In this document: piece after piece, positions 36,977-46,809 of the stretch | Numbering within the stretch: position 1 is the stretch's first letter | Layout: every line of letters starts with the position of its first letter | NCBI RefSeq assembly: GCF_023701485.1 | Contig: NZ_JAMQBK010000031.1 | Span: forward strand, 62,001 to 126,000 | Reading direction: 5' to 3' | Length of the DNA: 64,000 nt | DNA from: Aporhodopirellula aestuarii | GTDB taxonomy: Bacteria > Planctomycetota > Planctomycetia > Pirellulales > Pirellulaceae | Translations under genes and position numbers: made by a program | Notes under the pieces: model-generated | The model's database searches: none | Told to the model about the DNA's origin: nothing | Seen by the model: the letters and a program-made list of their open reading frames with translations, nothing else

Positions 36977-39757
36977 TCAGGGGGCTGCCGCTTTCGCCCT
37001 CGTCGAATTGCCTGATTTGCGAACTAAATCACTGACCATGTTGGCATCCTGGACTGCTTTGGGACGCGGCGTCATGGACAGGTGCACGAGGACGAGGGTT
37101 TGCGCACGCACCTGTTTGCAATTCGGTGTAATCGTTAACTCACCGAGAGGTTGTTCTACGCGAGCGACAAGCCTCGCAGATCCTGGCTGAATCATGCCCG
37201 GGGTGATCAGACGCTGCATCCAGTCGGTCATCCCCATCGGCAAGTCGCCGGGTACGGTGACGCTGTTTTCCGGCCGCAGGCGGATCGGCTTACGGCTTTC
37301 TGAAGACAGCGTCCCCATGCTCGCGATCGAGCTTGATCCGTCGATACTTCTTTCCACCACAAACGCGTCGAGCAATTCGAGCGAGGACTCGTTAACGAGG
37401 TAGGCCTGATCAACCGAAGTGAGTGAATCGCTCGACTCCGCTTCCTCCGATGCAGAAACTTGCACTCGTATGGCGCCGTCGATATCAATGATCTGTTCGG
37501 TGTGCACGATTCCGTACGAGTTACTACCGACCGAGATGTTGTCGAGCGAGGGGCCGGCCTCGAATCCGAAATCCATTTCCGGCTCAACGTTACCAAATAG
37601 ATTGGTGTCACCTTCTCCCTGCGATCGTCGTGTGCGGATCACGTCGATCGCGGCATCCGGCGTGGCAAAGTCAACGCGGTAGCGACTCGCCAACGAGTTG
37701 TACAAACCGATCACGCGAGTCAGGTGCCCTCGCGAGTAGTCTTTTGGCAATTCGAGCAAGGCGACCTCGTTGCGACTGCGGGCAAAACCGACGTCGAGTT
37801 GGGCGGCCCGCGCGACCCACAAAGCACCAAGAATTGCCAGCGGGACGACGGCGAGCCAAGCCCACTCCAATCGCCCCAATAACCGGAATACGAAGTAATT
37901 GACGGGGATCAGGACGATCAGATAAATCAGCAGGCTGCGGAAGACCAGCGAGGAGTCGGGGATTGTCACACCGATCTCGTGGCGGAGCGTGTCACGGCCC
38001 AACGCAACCATCGGGCTGTCATTCTTCCAACCACCTAAACCACTGACCGGATGCGGCCATGCGTCGTCCCAAATCCACGGTGCCAACGATGAAACGGGCG
38101 TCTGTGGCAGGTCGTTTTGCGAAGTGGACTCAGCCACCGCGGAGACATCGTTGACGCGAACTGCCTCATCTTCTTCGTTAGATCGAACCGGTTCCGCGGG
38201 CTTTGCAATCGCAGGCATTTTGGCGTCACGCGAAAAAAAACGAACCCCGGTGTTGATCGACGGATGAACCGTTTCGGTTTCGACACCCACGAACGTTTGG
38301 TGAACCGGCGGCAAACCCGCCAGCCCCGCCTGCACATCCTCTTTGGGGACCAGCGTCGTTGGATCGAGCGGCATCGACGCCGCGGCGTTGTTTATAAACC
38401 TGTCTGGATTTCCCAGGTGAAAAACGCGGGGTGGTCGTGCGAGGATCGCCGAGTTGACGAAGCCGTCGTAGGATCGCCACTCGGTCAGCCACTCGCTCAT
38501 TAAGTCGACGCGGGACTGGACGATGCGACCGCGTCCGACGCGTTGTTCGACGAGCAGCCCGCCTTCGCCGATCTCCGTGGCGTGAGCACGCTTTTCGCCC
38601 GCAACGGAAACTTGAGAGGAGTTCTTCGCGATGTTCTCAGCCACCGATGCGATGGATACATCCGTGTGGATGTTATGCGACCGAACGAATTGCTGCGCCG
38701 CCTCGATGTCGAGTTCTTCGACCCCACTCGTTTCGATCGGTAAGAGGTCCTGGAACATTCGATCCGACAGTGAGTCCACACCGGACGGACCGTTGACGAT
38801 CAGCAGCCCGCCGAAATGTAACCAATCGAGAATGGCGGTCCGCTGCGTTATGGTCAGGGCGGTAACCGGAACATCGTCCCACAACAGGACCGCCGTCGAA
38901 GTCCAGTCGAGTGCGGTTTCCGCGATCGGTAGGACGCCCTGCGTGGGCGGAATGACGATGCGGTAGTTGTCGCGACTTTGGGAGAACGATTGTTCGCTGC
39001 GAAACGGGGTGACCCAGTTGGACGTTTGCAGTCGGGTGAACCGTTCCGGTCGATCGGTCAGGATGACGAAGAAATACGTCTGAGGAAGCATCGCGGCAAA
39101 CCGAGACGGATTCAAATCCAAACGACCGGATGAATCGTTGGCAATGAATTCCCCGCCAAAACGGATGGCATCAATGGTCTTAGCCCCACGATTGGGAACG
39201 AGCAGTCGCGTGTCGAGCCGGCGACGTTGTCCCTTGGGCAAAACGGCGGGGCGCCGAACGGCGAATGATTTGGCAGAATCCAGTTCGGGGAGTTCGCGTT
39301 CCAGCTCGTTTTCAAATGTGACTTCGGTGCGGCCGACTTCGGCACGCGTTTGCACGACACCGCGGCGGTCTTCGCGGTTGCTGCGGATTGAAAGTTCGAC
39401 GCTCGTCCAGTGTCCCGGTTTGACGGAACCGTCGGGGAATCCACCGTTACCGGCGTCCGGTCGCGAGAGCGGATAGGCTTTTGCTGGAACCGTTGAAAAA
39501 GGTGGCTGAAGCTGCTCGAGCTTCTTGGCTTCCTCATCGACGGTTTCGTTCATGCGGCATCCATCGCAGCCCACGATGAGCGGCAATAGGACGATCGCGA
39601 GCACCCAAAACCGATGGTCGGTGCCTCGTCCATCGAACAGCGGGCGGTTCGAAAGATTGGGGCGATCGCTCGCCGCGTCGCCGTGGTGGTGCAGCGCTGC
39701 AGATGCTCGCACAACGCTTCCGATTAGTGACCACGCTCGGGTGAGCGTGGCTACCAT
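36977..39757 (-). CDS. Large GATase-like membrane protein
   Basis: A 926-residue protein from the ATG at 39757. A hydrophobic segment with a lipobox-like end (FWVLAIVLLPLIVGCDGC) lies near residue 70, later than a normal signal peptide. An extracytoplasmic part follows, with a glutamine-amidotransferase-like core (GGLLIVNGPSGVDSLS). Two helices lie about residues 610-660 (LLIYLIVLIPVNYFVFRLLG; WLAVVPLAILGALWVARAAQ) and a soluble C-terminal domain of 260 residues ends the protein. It overlaps the small upstream gene by seven bases (ATGGTAG). The layout is like that of the subunit found beside ABC exporters of the gliding or polysaccharide type. Function unknown. Confidence 0.75.
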   Translation of the reverse strand: MVATLTRAWSLIGSVVRASAALHHHGDAASDRPNLSNRPLFDGRGTDHRFWVLAIVLLPLIVGCDGCRMNETVDEEAKKLEQLQPPFSTVPAKAYPLSRPDAGNGGFPDGSVKPGHWTSVELSIRSNREDRRGVVQTRAEVGRTEVTFENELERELPELDSAKSFAVRRPAVLPKGQRRRLDTRLLVPNRGAKTIDAIRFGGEFIANDSSGRLDLNPSRFAAMLPQTYFFVILTDRPERFTRLQTSNWVTPFRSEQSFSQSRDNYRIVIPPTQGVLPIAETALDWTSTAVLLWDDVPVTALTITQRTAILDWLHFGGLLIVNGPSGVDSLSDRMFQDLLPIETSGVEELDIEAAQQFVRSHNIHTDVSIASVAENIAKNSSQVSVAGEKRAHATEIGEGGLLVEQRVGRGRIVQSRVDLMSEWLTEWRSYDGFVNSAILARPPRVFHLGNPDRFINNAAASMPLDPTTLVPKEDVQAGLAGLPPVHQTFVGVETETVHPSINTGVRFFSRDAKMPAIAKPAEPVRSNEEDEAVRVNDVSAVAESTSQNDLPQTPVSSLAPWIWDDAWPHPVSGLGGWKNDSPMVALGRDTLRHEIGVTIPDSSLVFRSLLIYLIVLIPVNYFVFRLLGRLEWAWLAVVPLAILGALWVARAAQLDVGFARSRNEVALLELPKDYSRGHLTRVIGLYNSLASRYRVDFATPDAAIDVIRTRRSQGEGDTNLFGNVEPEMDFGFEAGPSLDNISVGSNSYGIVHTEQIIDIDGAIRVQVSASEEAESSDSLTSVDQAYLVNESSLELLDAFVVERSIDGSSSIASMGTLSSESRKPIRLRPENSVTVPGDLPMGMTDWMQRLITPGMIQPGSARLVARVEQPLGELTITPNCKQVRAQTLVLVHLSMTPRPKAVQDANMVSDLVRKSGNSTRAKAAAP

Positions 39758-40077
39758 CCCATCACCATGTTCGACTCGATCGCCCGACGGGCTTGGTCGA
39801 CGTCGCAACCGGTTTCCATTCGGTACAACCGGATCGCGTTGACCTTGTCGCCGGCCGATTTGCTGAGGCAATCACGAGCAATCATGCACGGATCCAGCGT
39901 GCGGTCGGTCAATCCCAGGGCACCTTTGCTGATGACCCAGGAATCACGTGGCCGCTTGGTGATTCGCAGCACTTCGTCTTCGGGATACGCGTCGTCGACA
40001 ACGTCCTGTGCGGAGGATTCGTCGTCGGCCCAGGTGATGATAATGTGAGCGTCGGTTTCGATTTCGAACAAAGGCAT
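39751..40077 (-). CDS. Small protein with L7/L12-C-like or UBA-like segment
   Basis: A 108-residue acidic protein. The first 55 residues are a beta-rich region (LFEIETDAHIIITWADDES). The end, AIRLYRMETGCDVDQARRAI, resembles the helical C-terminal segment of ribosomal L7/L12 (AIKxYREATGxxLxEAKxxVE) and UBA domains, which bind other proteins. The stop overlaps the start of the GATase-like gene, so the two are translationally coupled. No function is known to me. Confidence 0.65.
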   Translation of the reverse strand: MPLFEIETDAHIIITWADDESSAQDVVDDAYPEDEVLRITKRPRDSWVISKGALGLTDRTLDPCMIARDCLSKSAGDKVNAIRLYRMETGCDVDQARRAIESNMVMGW

Positions 40078-40200
40078 GGCGTTATCTCAGGTAGGGGCGA
40101 GCACGAGAGGTGGATTCGCGGCGTTGGCCGGGCCCGAACGTGCTCGAAACGCCGACTCCGCCGCATGCCCAGCATAGGCATCACTGCCTGAGTCGGCAAA

Positions 40201-40213
40201 CGGGGAGACCCCG
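40201..40213 (-). terminator. Short hairpin after rpoD
   Basis: On the minus strand CGGGG, loop TCT, CCCCG is followed by TTT. The five-pair stem is short but fully GC and lies 7 bases after the rpoD stop. It is a weak but plausible intrinsic terminator. Confidence 0.4.
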
Positions 40214-40219
40214 ACATTC

Positions 40220-41812
40220 CTAAATCGCTTCGCTGCTTTCGAAAACCATCAACTCAGCTCCATCGAGGAAACTGACGAGCGATTTTGCTCGATAGGGCTG
40301 TTGCAGTTTGCGGACCGCCTTGCTCTCGATTTGACGCACCCGTTCGCGGGTCACTTGGAAAATGCGACCGACTTCCTCGAGCGTGTAGGTGTAACCATCG
40401 GCAAGGCCGTAACGCAGGCGAAGGATTTCTCGTTCACGGTAGTTCAGCGTTTCCATCGCCAAATCGATCTGGCGTTTGAGTGCTTCGCGGTTGGTTTCCA
40501 CCAACGGATCCTGGTCCCGGTGGTCTTGCAAAAACTCGCCAAAGGCGCTGTCCTCGTGATCGCCAACGGGTTGGTCGAGCGACAGCGGCTGACGGCTCAT
40601 TTTCAAAATCACGCGGGTGTCATCGAGCGACAATCCGCTGCGGGCACAAACCTCTTCCGGGGTGGGCTCGCGTCCATGTTCTTGAACGAGGTCTCGCGTG
40701 ATTTGGCGGATCTTGTTCATGGTGTCGATCATGTGGACCGGCACACGGATTGTTCGGCTCTGATCTGCGATCGCACGGGTGATCGCTTGGCGAATCCACC
40801 ACGTCGCATAGGTGCTGAATTTGTATCCGCGGGCATGTTCGAATTTATCCACCGCCCGCATCAAACCCGTGTTGCCTTCTTGGATCAGGTCCAGGAATGA
40901 GAGTCCACGGTTGCGGTATTTTTTGGCGATCGAGACAACGAGGCGAAGGTTACCCGCCGAAAGCACGCGTTTGGCGGCATCGTAGTCGTCCCGCAGCGTA
41001 TCGCAGCGTTCGACGCGGCGTTGCAGCGTGCGGGGCGTCTCGTAGGTCAACCGCATCAGGCAACGCAGTTCGCTACGCAAATCATCGGCCGACGGCATTC
41101 CCGCGAGTGCGAGCCGATCAGGTGACGAAAGGATCTCGCGGATCTCAATCATGCGAAGGGCGCTGCGACGAAGTTTTTCAAAGATGGGCTGAAGCTTGTT
41201 GGTCCGCAGATTCATCTCTTCAACCAACCGCACCGCTTTGTTGCGGCGGATGACGAGGTTTCGCCATGCGGCACGCCGGCGGCGCATCGGCATCGATTTG
41301 TTGATCGCGACGAGAAAATCACCGCGGTTTTGAGCGAGCAGATGGCCGAGTGTTCGCGTGTTCGGGACGATCCGTTTCATGATCGCCTTCTTCTCAGACG
41401 CGTTCGTCACGCTGACTTCGATCGTGCGATCCAAACGCAACTGTTTGTCGCGGACCTGTTGCAGCAATTTGAGGGCGGCCTGCAGCATGAAATCGGTTGC
41501 CATCATGCAGTGCCGGTAGCGGTCACGCGTGGCTTCAATTTGCACCGCGGCGGAGACTTCTTGGTCGCGGGTGAGCAAGGGGATTTGTCCCATTTGCATC
41601 AAATACATGCGAACCGGATCTTCGGTCGGATCGTTGGGCATTTCCTCACGGCGGGCGAGCAAGTCGTCTTCGGAGAGGACGGCAAGGTCGGAATCATCAG
41701 AGATCGCGTCTGAGAACTCTTGTCCCATCGTGCGGGAACGTCGGGAAATCGAATCCTCGGCGTCAAACGCGTCGTCCTGTAAACTGCGACTGCTGAATTT
41801 TTTGCCCATCAT
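40220..41812 (-). CDS. rpoD: Primary sigma factor (RpoD/SigA)
   Basis: A 530-residue sigma-70. Region 1.2 is [16 protein letters not shown], followed by a long non-conserved helical part, region 2 ([50 protein letters not shown]), region 3 and region 4 ([20 protein letters not shown]). Region 1.1 is missing or very short, as the protein has only about 55 acidic residues before region 1.2. The start is fixed by GAGGAAAG five bases before the ATG at 41812; the frame stays open to 41908. It directs RNA polymerase to housekeeping promoters. It is divergent from glnE, 620 bases away. Confidence 0.93.
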   Translation of the reverse strand: MMGKKFSSRSLQDDAFDAEDSISRRSRTMGQEFSDAISDDSDLAVLSEDDLLARREEMPNDPTEDPVRMYLMQMGQIPLLTRDQEVSAAVQIEATRDRYRHCMMATDFMLQAALKLLQQVRDKQLRLDRTIEVSVTNASEKKAIMKRIVPNTRTLGHLLAQNRGDFLVAINKSMPMRRRRAAWRNLVIRRNKAVRLVEEMNLRTNKLQPIFEKLRRSALRMIEIREILSSPDRLALAGMPSADDLRSELRCLMRLTYETPRTLQRRVERCDTLRDDYDAAKRVLSAGNLRLVVSIAKKYRNRGLSFLDLIQEGNTGLMRAVDKFEHARGYKFSTYATWWIRQAITRAIADQSRTIRVPVHMIDTMNKIRQITRDLVQEHGREPTPEEVCARSGLSLDDTRVILKMSRQPLSLDQPVGDHEDSAFGEFLQDHRDQDPLVETNREALKRQIDLAMETLNYREREILRLRYGLADGYTYTLEEVGRIFQVTRERVRQIESKAVRKLQQPYRAKSLVSFLDGAELMVFESSEAI

Positions 41813-41830
41813 GCTTTCCTCGGTTCCCGG
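41813..41830 (-). promoter_or_regulatory. Strong ribosome-binding site of rpoD
   Basis: On the minus strand GAGGAAAG stands five bases before ATGATG at 41812, one of few strong Shine-Dalgarno sequences in this window. It decides the start codon against the longer open frame. The second ATG (41809) would be three bases later. Confidence 0.6.
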
Positions 41831-42432
41831 ATGATTCTCAGAGCGGTGCGAGGGAACGAACCAAGCACGGTCAGTGCCATCAAGCGATTGGGGCAAAGCG
41901 TAAATCATTACAAGTTGTTATCACGAAAGAGGTTAGGCAAGAAAACTTGCCCGCAGGGCGGAGAAGCATGCGGCGAGACATGTGGCGTCCATTCATCATC
42001 ATGCTGCCTCTACGCAACATCTGATGAATTCTCCCGACTCGTCTCAACGTCCATCATTTGATGCTCATGACGTTCCCCCCGTCCTCGCATGCCAAAAAGT
42101 AGGTCAGGTTTCGTGGTGCATCTGAAAAAGCGAGGGTTTCATTGTGAAAATCGACTCGGCTACACCAATCTCTTCTGCCCGTTTAAACTCCGATTCGTGG
42201 TGGTTTGTACTCTGGTGATTCGCGATTCTCGAATCGATTTGGAGCTGCGTTTCCCGTCATTTGGGTGTATTGACGGATTTCCGCCGTTGACCCGTTAGAC
42301 TCCTCCTGAGCGTGGAAAGTTCCCGATAGCGATGACCGGACGAATTTGCTTTCAAATCTCTGTCAGAGAGAGCCTGCGGCGGCACGCGACGGGGCGTATC
42401 CTGATGAAGCCGCTTGCCCTCAGGGACCGACA
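41831..42432. other. Divergent intergenic region between rpoD and glnE
   Basis: About 600 bases, less GC-rich than the genes. Small open frames (41831-42061 and 42089-42298) have no recognisable protein features. It should hold the promoters of both genes, but I found no convincing -10/-35 pair; TTGACG at about 42272 lacks a good partner. No RNA gene or riboswitch was recognised. Confidence 0.5.
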
Positions 42433-45400
42433 ATGGTGAACTCTGTGAATCCTTGGAACGACTATCACCCGCTCGACGATTCGATATTTGTCGATGCACC
42501 GGAGTCGCTCCGCGCGTTGAAGGAAATCGCCGCCAGCGGGGCCTCGCAGGACCTGCTCGCCAATCTGTGGCAGGCCCTCCACGACCATCTCGGTTCGATC
42601 GATTCGCCCGATGATGGGGTCCGATTACTGTCCCGATTTATCGGCGTGTCCCGGAGCCCGACTTCATTGTTGGCCCTTTTTGAGCGTGACCCGCAAGCAC
42701 TGCCGTCGCTGCTCCAAGTGCTTTCGACGAGCAACGCGGTCGCCGAACTTCTTATTGGTGACCCCGAGAGCTTCGATCTCCTCCGCGCCAGTGACGGACG
42801 CCCGGCTTCTCGGGAGTTGCTCAGTGATGAGTTGGCCAGCGAATTACGGAATATCGCCTCGATCCCGCGTGCGGCGATCGCAATTCGGCGTTACGCGGGC
42901 CGCGAAATGTTGCGGATCGCCTACGGTGAGTTTGTCCGCGGGTTGCCACCCGATCGTGCGGCAAGGCAAATCAGCCACCTGACCGATGCGGTGCTCTCGA
43001 CGGCGCTCGATTTTACGATCGAGCAAACAGCGTCGCGGCTGAAGTACCCGCAGCGGATTGACGGCTCCGAACCGAAATACACGATCATCGCGTTGGGCAA
43101 TTACGGCGGCGAAGAGATCGGCTACGATTCCCCGCTCGATCTACTGTTGCTATGCGATCAAATCGACCGCAAGAACGAAAGCCATCTCAAATTCAACCGG
43201 CAAGTCGCCGCCGGGCTGATCAAATTACTCGGGTCCAATCGCGGTCCCGTCGTATCGATCAACCTGCGTTTTGTCCCTCAACCTGGCGAAGATGTTACGG
43301 GACACGATACCCAACGACTAAGCGACCTCACTCGTAGTGGTGACACATCGTCGCGTTTAATTGATTTTCACGATGCGGTTGATGCGGCCGCGTATTTTGA
43401 GCGAGAGAATCAAACATTTGATCGGCTCGCATTCGTCAAGGCGCGCGTGGCGGCGGGGGACCGCGATCTCGGCGAAAAGTTCCTGCAACGGATTGAACCT
43501 TGGGTCTACCACCGCTTGCTCAGCAGGAGCGAGATTGCCGATATCCGCGTCTTACGCCGCAAGCTCGAAAAACGTGCCCTGTCTGCCGATGCCGAGAACG
43601 GCACGCCGATCGCCGACTGCCCTGGTGGACGGCGAGACATCGAGTTGACAATCCAGTTCCTGCAGCTTTTGCACGGCGGAGAACTACCGGAGGTTCGCGT
43701 CACCAGCACGCTCGACGCGATCGCGGCGCTGAATCGTCATGGTTGCTTGACTCAGCAAGAAGCCTCGATCCTCTCGGAAAACCACGCTCGATTGTGTCGA
43801 CTCGAGCATCATCTCGCTGTCTTATTCGATCATCGTGTCACGCACTTACCCGATGACGACGCCGTTCGCACGCGGTTGGCGTGGCGGCTCGGCGTGCGGT
43901 TATCGAGTGACTCGGGAACCCGCGGCGGAGCACTGACTCACGGTGACCGCGTACGGTTCGAACAGTTGCTTTCGGAAACATTCGAAGTCAATCGAAAGAT
44001 CATCAATCACTTGATGGTGCAGGATGTTGCGGCCCAGCCGATCGCGTCCTCAGACGCTTCCGTGGAGACAGCCGAGCCCAGCATCGCTGACAATGACGAC
44101 GCCGATGTCGTCGAAATCGAAACCGAATTGATTCTTGACCCCGATCCCGATCTCGATACCTACCGGGAAGTGCTACGAGGGCACGGGCTTAAACAGACTG
44201 ACCGAGCTATCGACAACCTGTCCGCACTGAGCCACGAGACGGTGTCGTTCTTATCGCCCCGTCGATGTCGACACTTTTTTGCGGGAGTGGCTCCCGCGCT
44301 GTTGCGAGAGATCGCCATGACGCCGGCGCCGGATCAGACGTTGGCACGACTCGTTGAAGTGACCGATTCGATCGGTGCCAAGGCGACATTGTGGGAACTG
44401 CTCGGTACGAATCGGGCAACGTTGTCATTGATGATCCGGTTGTGTTCTTTAGCGCCGTATCTGACTGAAATCTTGATCGGCAACCCCGGCATGATCGATG
44501 AACTCGTGGATTCATTGATCATGGATCGATTGCCACGGGCGGAGCGTCTCGATATGCAGACGATTCGGTTGTGCCAGTCGGCCGACGATCTGCAGCCGAT
44601 CCTGCAGACCTTTAAAGCCGGATGTCACCTGATGATCGGTGTTCGCGATTTTCTAGGTAAAGAATCAGTGGACGCGATCGGGGAGTCGCTCAGTGATACC
44701 GCCGATGCTTGCTTGCGCCGGGTGATCGAAAGCGAACACGAGAAGCTGGCCGCGAGATTTGGCGACCCGATTGACAAAAATGGCAAGCCCGTAGAGATGG
44801 TTGCCGTGGCGTTGGGCAAATTCGGCGGACGGGAAACCAACTATCACAGCGACCTCGACCTGACCTTCCTTTACACTGCGGAAGGCGAAACCAAGCGGAG
44901 AGTGGGCGGCCCACGAACAACGCTTTCGAATCGGCAGTTCTTTAACCAGCTCGCGCGGGCTGTGGTTCAGAAAATCGATTCGCAGACCGAGCGGTTGTAC
45001 GAAATTGATTTGCCATTCGCGGGCGGAGCCGATGAGACCGTTCTGACGCATTCGATTGAACAGTTCGCGAAACCGTTTCGGCACGGCGGGGCTCCGTTGT
45101 GGCAGCGGGTGGCATTGTGCCAAGCGAGACCATGCGCGGGCTCGCGCAAAGCGATCGATCTTGCTGAGATGACGATCCGCAAAGCGATTGAGCAAACCCC
45201 GTGGCGAGACAGCCACTTCACTGAAATGAAGGCATTGCGACATCGCAGCGAATCGACCGCCACGCCGGGAAATCTCAAACGCGGGATCGGTGGCACCGTG
45301 GATGTTCAGTGCATCGTCGCAGCGGGCGTGTTGAAATCGTCCCACCCGGATTCGCCTAAGATCGCGACCGGTATCGTGGCGGCGCTCAAGGACCTTGCCG

Positions 45401-45663
45401 AAGCGGGCGTTTACGATCGAGAGGATGCGGACACGCTGATCGAAAACTATCGCTACCTGCGAACGGTCGAAGCAAAGCTGCGGCTCATCGGCACGACTGC
45501 AAGACACGAGTTGCCATTGTCGGCCGACGGTGGTGCGGACACCTTGGCGATGAAGCAATTGGCTGACTTGTTAGAGGCAACGGATCCTAGTGAGATCGTT
45601 GACCGTTGTGACAAAGCTCGTCAGTCCAATCGGAGTCTGTTTGATCGGTTGATGTCACCGTGA
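42433..45663 (+). CDS. glnE: Glutamine synthetase adenylyltransferase with altered adenylyl-removing domain
   Basis: A 1076-residue GlnE, longer than the usual 950. GlnE adds AMP to glutamine synthetase through its C-terminal domain and removes it through its N-terminal domain. The C-terminal nucleotidyltransferase motif is intact: ALGKFGGRETNYHSDLDL, with the Asp pair near residues 807-809. In the N-terminal domain the matching motif reads ALGNYGGEEIGYDSPLDL (from residue 221): the conserved Lys is Asn and the first Asp of SDxDL is Pro234. The start at 42433 (MVNSVNPWNDY) is preferred over 42346. The stop overlaps a GTG start of an ABC ATPase gene. Confidence 0.92.
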   Translation: MVNSVNPWNDYHPLDDSIFVDAPESLRALKEIAASGASQDLLANLWQALHDHLGSIDSPDDGVRLLSRFIGVSRSPTSLLALFERDPQALPSLLQVLSTSNAVAELLIGDPESFDLLRASDGRPASRELLSDELASELRNIASIPRAAIAIRRYAGREMLRIAYGEFVRGLPPDRAARQISHLTDAVLSTALDFTIEQTASRLKYPQRIDGSEPKYTIIALGNYGGEEIGYDSPLDLLLLCDQIDRKNESHLKFNRQVAAGLIKLLGSNRGPVVSINLRFVPQPGEDVTGHDTQRLSDLTRSGDTSSRLIDFHDAVDAAAYFERENQTFDRLAFVKARVAAGDRDLGEKFLQRIEPWVYHRLLSRSEIADIRVLRRKLEKRALSADAENGTPIADCPGGRRDIELTIQFLQLLHGGELPEVRVTSTLDAIAALNRHGCLTQQEASILSENHARLCRLEHHLAVLFDHRVTHLPDDDAVRTRLAWRLGVRLSSDSGTRGGALTHGDRVRFEQLLSETFEVNRKIINHLMVQDVAAQPIASSDASVETAEPSIADNDDADVVEIETELILDPDPDLDTYREVLRGHGLKQTDRAIDNLSALSHETVSFLSPRRCRHFFAGVAPALLREIAMTPAPDQTLARLVEVTDSIGAKATLWELLGTNRATLSLMIRLCSLAPYLTEILIGNPGMIDELVDSLIMDRLPRAERLDMQTIRLCQSADDLQPILQTFKAGCHLMIGVRDFLGKESVDAIGESLSDTADACLRRVIESEHEKLAARFGDPIDKNGKPVEMVAVALGKFGGRETNYHSDLDLTFLYTAEGETKRRVGGPRTTLSNRQFFNQLARAVVQKIDSQTERLYEIDLPFAGGADETVLTHSIEQFAKPFRHGGAPLWQRVALCQARPCAGSRKAIDLAEMTIRKAIEQTPWRDSHFTEMKALRHRSESTATPGNLKRGIGGTVDVQCIVAAGVLKSSHPDSPKIATGIVAALKDLAEAGVYDREDADTLIENYRYLRTVEAKLRLIGTTARHELPLSADGGADTLAMKQLADLLEATDPSEIVDRCDKARQSNRSLFDRLMSP

Positions 45664-46796
45664 CCGATGTCGGCCCGGTACCACCAAACTCGGCGCAACC
45701 AGTCCCTGCGTCGTATTTGACATTGCGGGGGATTCGGAAATCCTTTGGCCGCGAGTGCGTTCTCGATGGATTGAACCTGGATGTCAGCGAGGGCGAGTAC
45801 CTCGTGGTGCTCGGCCCGAGTGGCTGCGGCAAAAGCACGCTGCTGCAGATCATTGCGGGATTGGTTCGTCCCGATTCCGGTGACGTGAAGCTCGCATCGC
45901 GATCGCTCGACCGGGTTTCCCCCAAGGATCGTGACGTCTCGATTTTGTTCCAAGACGATCGTCTGTATCCACACTGGAACCTGCGAAAGAACCTCGAATT
46001 GGCTTGTGACAGGTCACCGGTGAAGAAGCACCAGAGCGGTGATCCGGTATTGGAATTGGCGCAAAGATTGAACATTGGCGGTTTGCTGCAGCGTCGGCCC
46101 GATGAAATCAGTGGTGGGCAGTTGCGGCGGGCGGCGTTGGCGAAGGCGTTGCTGCGACAGCCCGCCGTCTGTCTGCTCGACGAGCCTTTCGCGGCAATCG
46201 ATACGATGATGAGAGAGGACCTGATTTCGCTGCTGGCGGATTTTCCGCGAGAACGGGGTGGTGGGTGTTCTCAGACTTCGGTCGTGCATGTCACGCACGA
46301 TGGCGAAGAGGCGATGCGATTGGCCGATCGGATTGTGGTGCTCGGCGGAGGCCGGGTGTTGCAATCAGGAACGCCCGACGACATCTATCGAAAGCCACAA
46401 TCACTCGATGTCGCCAAAGCCATTGGCACACCACCGGCGAACATGATCGCCGGGAATCAAGTCCGGGCGATGCTAGCAGATCGCTATGATCAGTTAGTTC
46501 AAGCACTCCCGGGTTGCCATGATTCATCGACCTTCATCGTACGTCCCGAACACATACGCCTCGCGCTGCAGACGGACGTTTCTGATCGCGATGGAGACAT
46601 TTGCGACGGTCAATGGCGCTTGGCGGCAACCGTTTTGTCATCTCGCTTTGTCGCCGGCAGATGGCTCGCAAGCATATCCGTTGATGCGGATCGTGAACTC
46701 GTCTTAACGGTCTCGTCCCCGCTCGAGATTGGGCCCGCAGGCCGTCACGTGATCGCGCACGTGTCGTTGGCAGACATCGTCTGCGTGCCCGGTTGA
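45660..46796 (+). CDS. ABC transporter ATP-binding protein (MalK/UgpC type)
   Basis: A 378-residue ABC ATPase of the sugar/polyamine import group: Walker A GPSGCGKSTLLQIIAG, Q-loop LFQDDRLYPHW, signature ISGGQLRRAALAKAL, Walker B VCLLDEPFAAID and switch His in VVHVTHDGEEAM. A C-terminal TOBE-like beta domain of 130 residues (FIVRPEHIRLAL) is typical of MalK/UgpC/PotA subunits. It begins with GTG overlapping the glnE stop (GTGA), so it is translated from the glnE message, but there is no permease or binding-protein gene next to it. The substrate is unknown; it may serve several permeases encoded elsewhere. Confidence 0.85.
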   Translation: MTDVGPVPPNSAQPVPASYLTLRGIRKSFGRECVLDGLNLDVSEGEYLVVLGPSGCGKSTLLQIIAGLVRPDSGDVKLASRSLDRVSPKDRDVSILFQDDRLYPHWNLRKNLELACDRSPVKKHQSGDPVLELAQRLNIGGLLQRRPDEISGGQLRRAALAKALLRQPAVCLLDEPFAAIDTMMREDLISLLADFPRERGGGCSQTSVVHVTHDGEEAMRLADRIVVLGGGRVLQSGTPDDIYRKPQSLDVAKAIGTPPANMIAGNQVRAMLADRYDQLVQALPGCHDSSTFIVRPEHIRLALQTDVSDRDGDICDGQWRLAATVLSSRFVAGRWLASISVDADRELVLTVSSPLEIGPAGRHVIAHVSLADIVCVPG

Positions 46797-46809
46797 AACG
46801 GGCGAACGA

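Noticed and set aside
41831-42298. Small open frames in the rpoD-glnE spacer
   Set aside because: They lack ribosome-binding sites and protein-like composition, and no domain was recognised.
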